Source: an uncultured Clostridia bacterium (lineage in GTDB: Bacteria > Bacillota > Clostridia > Christensenellales > UBA1242). From it: a stretch of DNA of 23,621 nt. The stretch lies in NCBI GenBank assembly GCA_944376785.1, contig CALWDV010000007.1, positions 1 to 23,621 on the forward strand. Direction: 5' to 3'. Shown piece after piece: positions 21,386 to 23,621 of this stretch. The notes beneath the pieces were generated by a model. It did not search any database. It worked only from the letters and a program-made list of their open reading frames with translations, and was not told the DNA's origin. A program made the position numbers and the translations under genes. The stretch's first letter is position 1, and every line of letters begins with the position of its first letter.

Positions 21386-23621
21386 ATGAAAAAATTTTTT
21401 AAAATTTTTGGATTGGTTTTAGCAGGAATTTTTGGATTGCTTGTTGTTGCTGTTGCAGTGGCAGCAATAACTGGTGCATTCTCAGAAAAGAAAGTTAATA
21501 TTCAGCAATTATCTTGGGCACAGGATAAAATGACTGTTGTTGATGATTTTACAGCAACAATAAATTTTTTGCCTGAAAATGCAAACCAATTAGATGTTGA
21601 ATTAAAATTTGTTTATGCTGATGGTGCCGATATTGTTGAAATTCCAGAAAGAGTTAAAGCTGGTGAAGAATTCACAATAAAAGTTAAAAAAGATGAAAAT
21701 GAAAACAACATTGGTGGTGAAGTTGTTATTTCTGCTCAAACAAGTTTAGTTAAAACTCAAACAAATCTAAAAATTTTAGTTGATGTTCCAATTCCAAGCG
21801 ATGGTTTACTTATTGCTTCTGATTATGATAGTGAAGATGAACAAAACATTATAAATGCAGGAGCAAGTGATTTTAATTTATATGTTTACACAAACCCTAA
21901 TTTAGCATTAAATTCAAACACTGGTAAAGAAATTGATTTATTAAAATCATTTAAAGATGTTGAAATTAAAAGTGGTGATAGTAGTGTTTTAGAAATTTTA
22001 AATAATGGTGTGGCAACACAAACTGAAATGTTCTATTGTCCACATTACATGGAAAATATTCTAGCAGGTAATGGTAAAAAAGAACATGTTGCACATGCAC
22101 CATTCACCGAAACAAGAGAATGTGATTATTGTGACACAGAAAAAACCAAAGTTTTGGTTTATAAAGTAAAAGCAAAAAGTAGTTCAAAAGCCCCAGTTAT
22201 TGTAACAGCCAAAGCACTTAGAACCTATGCAATGCAAGATAATTATGTTGATATTAATGACGATAAATATAAAAATAGTGAAGGTGTGTTAGATAGTGAA
22301 GGTCGTCAAGAATTCTTTAACGATTTAAGTGAATATGTTAACGAATTTAAAGATTATATTGTAACCGACACAAGAGTTAAATATAACGAAATTAACACAG
22401 ATCATGTTGAGTATGCTAGTGGAAAAGCTTTTATTGATTCAGTAACACAAACAAATTCTAATGGCGAAACCTACATAAAAATTAATGATAACGGAACAGA
22501 ATATAATGCCGCATTATTCTATTTGTTTGTAGAATCAAGAACATTATTTAATGTTAAAGAAATTGCTATTGATAAAATTGAATCTTCGTTAAATAACACT
22601 GGCGAAAAAATTGAATTTGGTTTACATGATGAAGTTCAACAATTTACAGTTGATGATTTAAAAAATATTTTTAAAATTTCTTTAATTCCAACAAACACAG
22701 ATGATTTTAGTTCTGCCGATTTAGAATATAGAATGCGTGAAATAAAAATAATTACAATTAAAGATAAAGAAGAAGGCAGTGAAAGTCCATTTAATTTTGA
22801 TTATTGTGGTTATGTTTTCGAAATAGAAAACCCTTCAAACATTGCAAACCCAGTTTGGAAAATTAGAGCAATAAATCCAATTTCTTCAACAGATAAAAAT
22901 GTTCGTTTGCGTTTCTATGTTCCAACATCTGCAACAGGCGAATTTAGTTCAAACGATCCTTTTGTTGATATTGGTGTAACTATTTTCGAAAATTCTGTTA
23001 GTGAATTCGAACTTGTTACAACTGGTGAAAATGCACTAGCAACAAAAATGATTTTAAATAAAGAAAACACAAATGGTTATAGTTATAGACAAGAACTAAA
23101 CAGTTTAAGATATGTTTTAAATGGCGCAGATGGAAGTTTGCCAACATATAACACAGTTAAGTTTTTTGTTACAAAAGATAGCGCAAAAACAAAACTAGAT
23201 GGTGCCGACACAACTTACTTTAAAATAAAACTTCAAAATGGAACAGAAGCACCTCAACTAAAAACTATGCCATATGGTGCAACAAGTGTTGAAGCTTATG
23301 AAATTTCATATGAAGTTGCAGGAAAAAATTATATTGAAGCTTTAAACGTAACAAATGGTGACACTTTAGAAGTTTTTGCGGCAGTTATCAAAACAGACCA
23401 TAATGGAAACCCTGTTGATGCAAATGGTGTTTCAATGGGTCAAGAAGGTTACAATGGAAACTATGTTTTAATTGCAACTACAAACGAAATTGAAATTTCT
23501 ATTGACTATTATCTAGAAAATTTGAATTTCTACACTGTTGATAATTCTGAAAATCCAACAGTGTTCACTCTAAGAAATGTTCCAGAAACTGGTGAATCAC
23601 AACAAACAGACACAATACAAT
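21386..23621 (+). CDS. Large membrane-anchored or secreted protein, N-terminal part (runs off window)
   Basis: The frame is open from ATG 21386 to the last base: 745 codons with no stop, so the C-terminus is missing. GGAG (21374-21377) is 8 nt before the ATG. The start KKFFKIFGLVLAGIFGLLVV then AVAVAAITGAFS is one hydrophobic segment (about 7-32) after a basic tip, a signal anchor or signal peptide; no lipobox Cys. The rest is hydrophilic, acidic and Asn/Thr-rich, with beta-strand-like segments such as IGGEVVISAQTSLV and APVIVTAKALRT that suggest Ig-like modules. Cys218-x-His220 and Cys246-x-x-Cys249 could bind one metal ion. I do not recognise the family. Composition is like that of the Ig-like lipoprotein upstream. 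Confidence 0.85.
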   Translation, partial: MKKFFKIFGLVLAGIFGLLVVAVAVAAITGAFSEKKVNIQQLSWAQDKMTVVDDFTATINFLPENANQLDVELKFVYADGADIVEIPERVKAGEEFTIKVKKDENENNIGGEVVISAQTSLVKTQTNLKILVDVPIPSDGLLIASDYDSEDEQNIINAGASDFNLYVYTNPNLALNSNTGKEIDLLKSFKDVEIKSGDSSVLEILNNGVATQTEMFYCPHYMENILAGNGKKEHVAHAPFTETRECDYCDTEKTKVLVYKVKAKSSSKAPVIVTAKALRTYAMQDNYVDINDDKYKNSEGVLDSEGRQEFFNDLSEYVNEFKDYIVTDTRVKYNEINTDHVEYASGKAFIDSVTQTNSNGETYIKINDNGTEYNAALFYLFVESRTLFNVKEIAIDKIESSLNNTGEKIEFGLHDEVQQFTVDDLKNIFKISLIPTNTDDFSSADLEYRMREIKIITIKDKEEGSESPFNFDYCGYVFEIENPSNIANPVWKIRAINPISSTDKNVRLRFYVPTSATGEFSSNDPFVDIGVTIFENSVSEFELVTTGENALATKMILNKENTNGYSYRQELNSLRYVLNGADGSLPTYNTVKFFVTKDSAKTKLDGADTTYFKIKLQNGTEAPQLKTMPYGATSVEAYEISYEVAGKNYIEALNVTNGDTLEVFAAVIKTDHNGNPVDANGVSMGQEGYNGNYVLIATTNEIEISIDYYLENLNFYTVDNSENPTVFTLRNVPETGESQQTDTIQ

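Noticed and set aside
1..23621. CRISPR array, tRNA or rRNA genes, insertion sequences, prophage or attachment sites.
   Set aside because: No regularly spaced short repeats with unique spacers, no cloverleaf or rRNA-like sequence, and no transposase or integrase reading frame were seen. The only repeats are the two 114-bp copies.

Overview
The window is a bacterial chromosome segment from an AT-rich Firmicutes-type organism. Nearly every gene has a strong Shine-Dalgarno (SD) site of the AAGGAG/TAGGAGG type, and all recognised genes lie on the + strand. The S10-spc-alpha ribosomal cluster is complete and collinear. The zinc-ribbon forms of S14, S4, L36 and adenylate kinase, the RPTDQR start of L17, and the large Ig-like, BspA-like and InlB-like surface proteins all fit an uncultured gut Clostridia lineage. 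That placement is inference; no rRNA gene is present to confirm it. Trp is encoded by TGG at the positions checked. All 33 stop codons visible in the window are TAA (23) or TAG (10), none TGA.

Layout. Positions 1-1098 hold the C-terminal part of a secreted leucine-rich-repeat (BspA-like) surface protein, followed by an intrinsic terminator (1238-1269). A strong promoter (1317-1345), possibly a second one (1417-1446), and a structured leader of about 220 nt precede the S10-spc block: rpsJ, rplC, rplD, rplW, rplB, rpsS, rplV, rpsC, rplP, rpmC, rpsQ, rplN, rplX, rplE, rpsN, rpsH, rplF, rplR, rpsE, rpmD, rplO, secY (1572-12417). Genes there are 8-26 nt apart or overlap. A 159-bp gap with a GC-rich hairpin and an extended -10 promoter precedes adk-map-infA-rpmJ (12577-14324). 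A second 159-bp structured gap precedes rpsM-rpsK-rpsD-rpoA-rplQ (14484-17513), which ends at a strong terminator. These genes supply ribosomal proteins, the SecY translocon core, nascent-chain Met removal, IF-1 and the RNA polymerase alpha subunit.

Downstream lie a 1071-residue Ig-like/beta-helix lipoprotein (17614-20829) with its own terminator, a 556-bp intergenic region, and the start of another large membrane-anchored or secreted protein (21386 to the window end).

The most unusual part is that 556-bp region. It has a consensus-perfect promoter (TTGACA-N17-TATAAT) that fires into a hairpin-rich stretch with two 114-bp direct repeats. It may be an undescribed structured RNA, a long leader for the downstream surface protein, or a dispersed palindromic element. 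Other oddities are Lys/Thr/Ala-rich extensions on L24 (C-terminal) and L30 (N-terminal), an expanded L17, a divergent L22 tunnel hairpin, and a possible two-state fold in the S10 leader.
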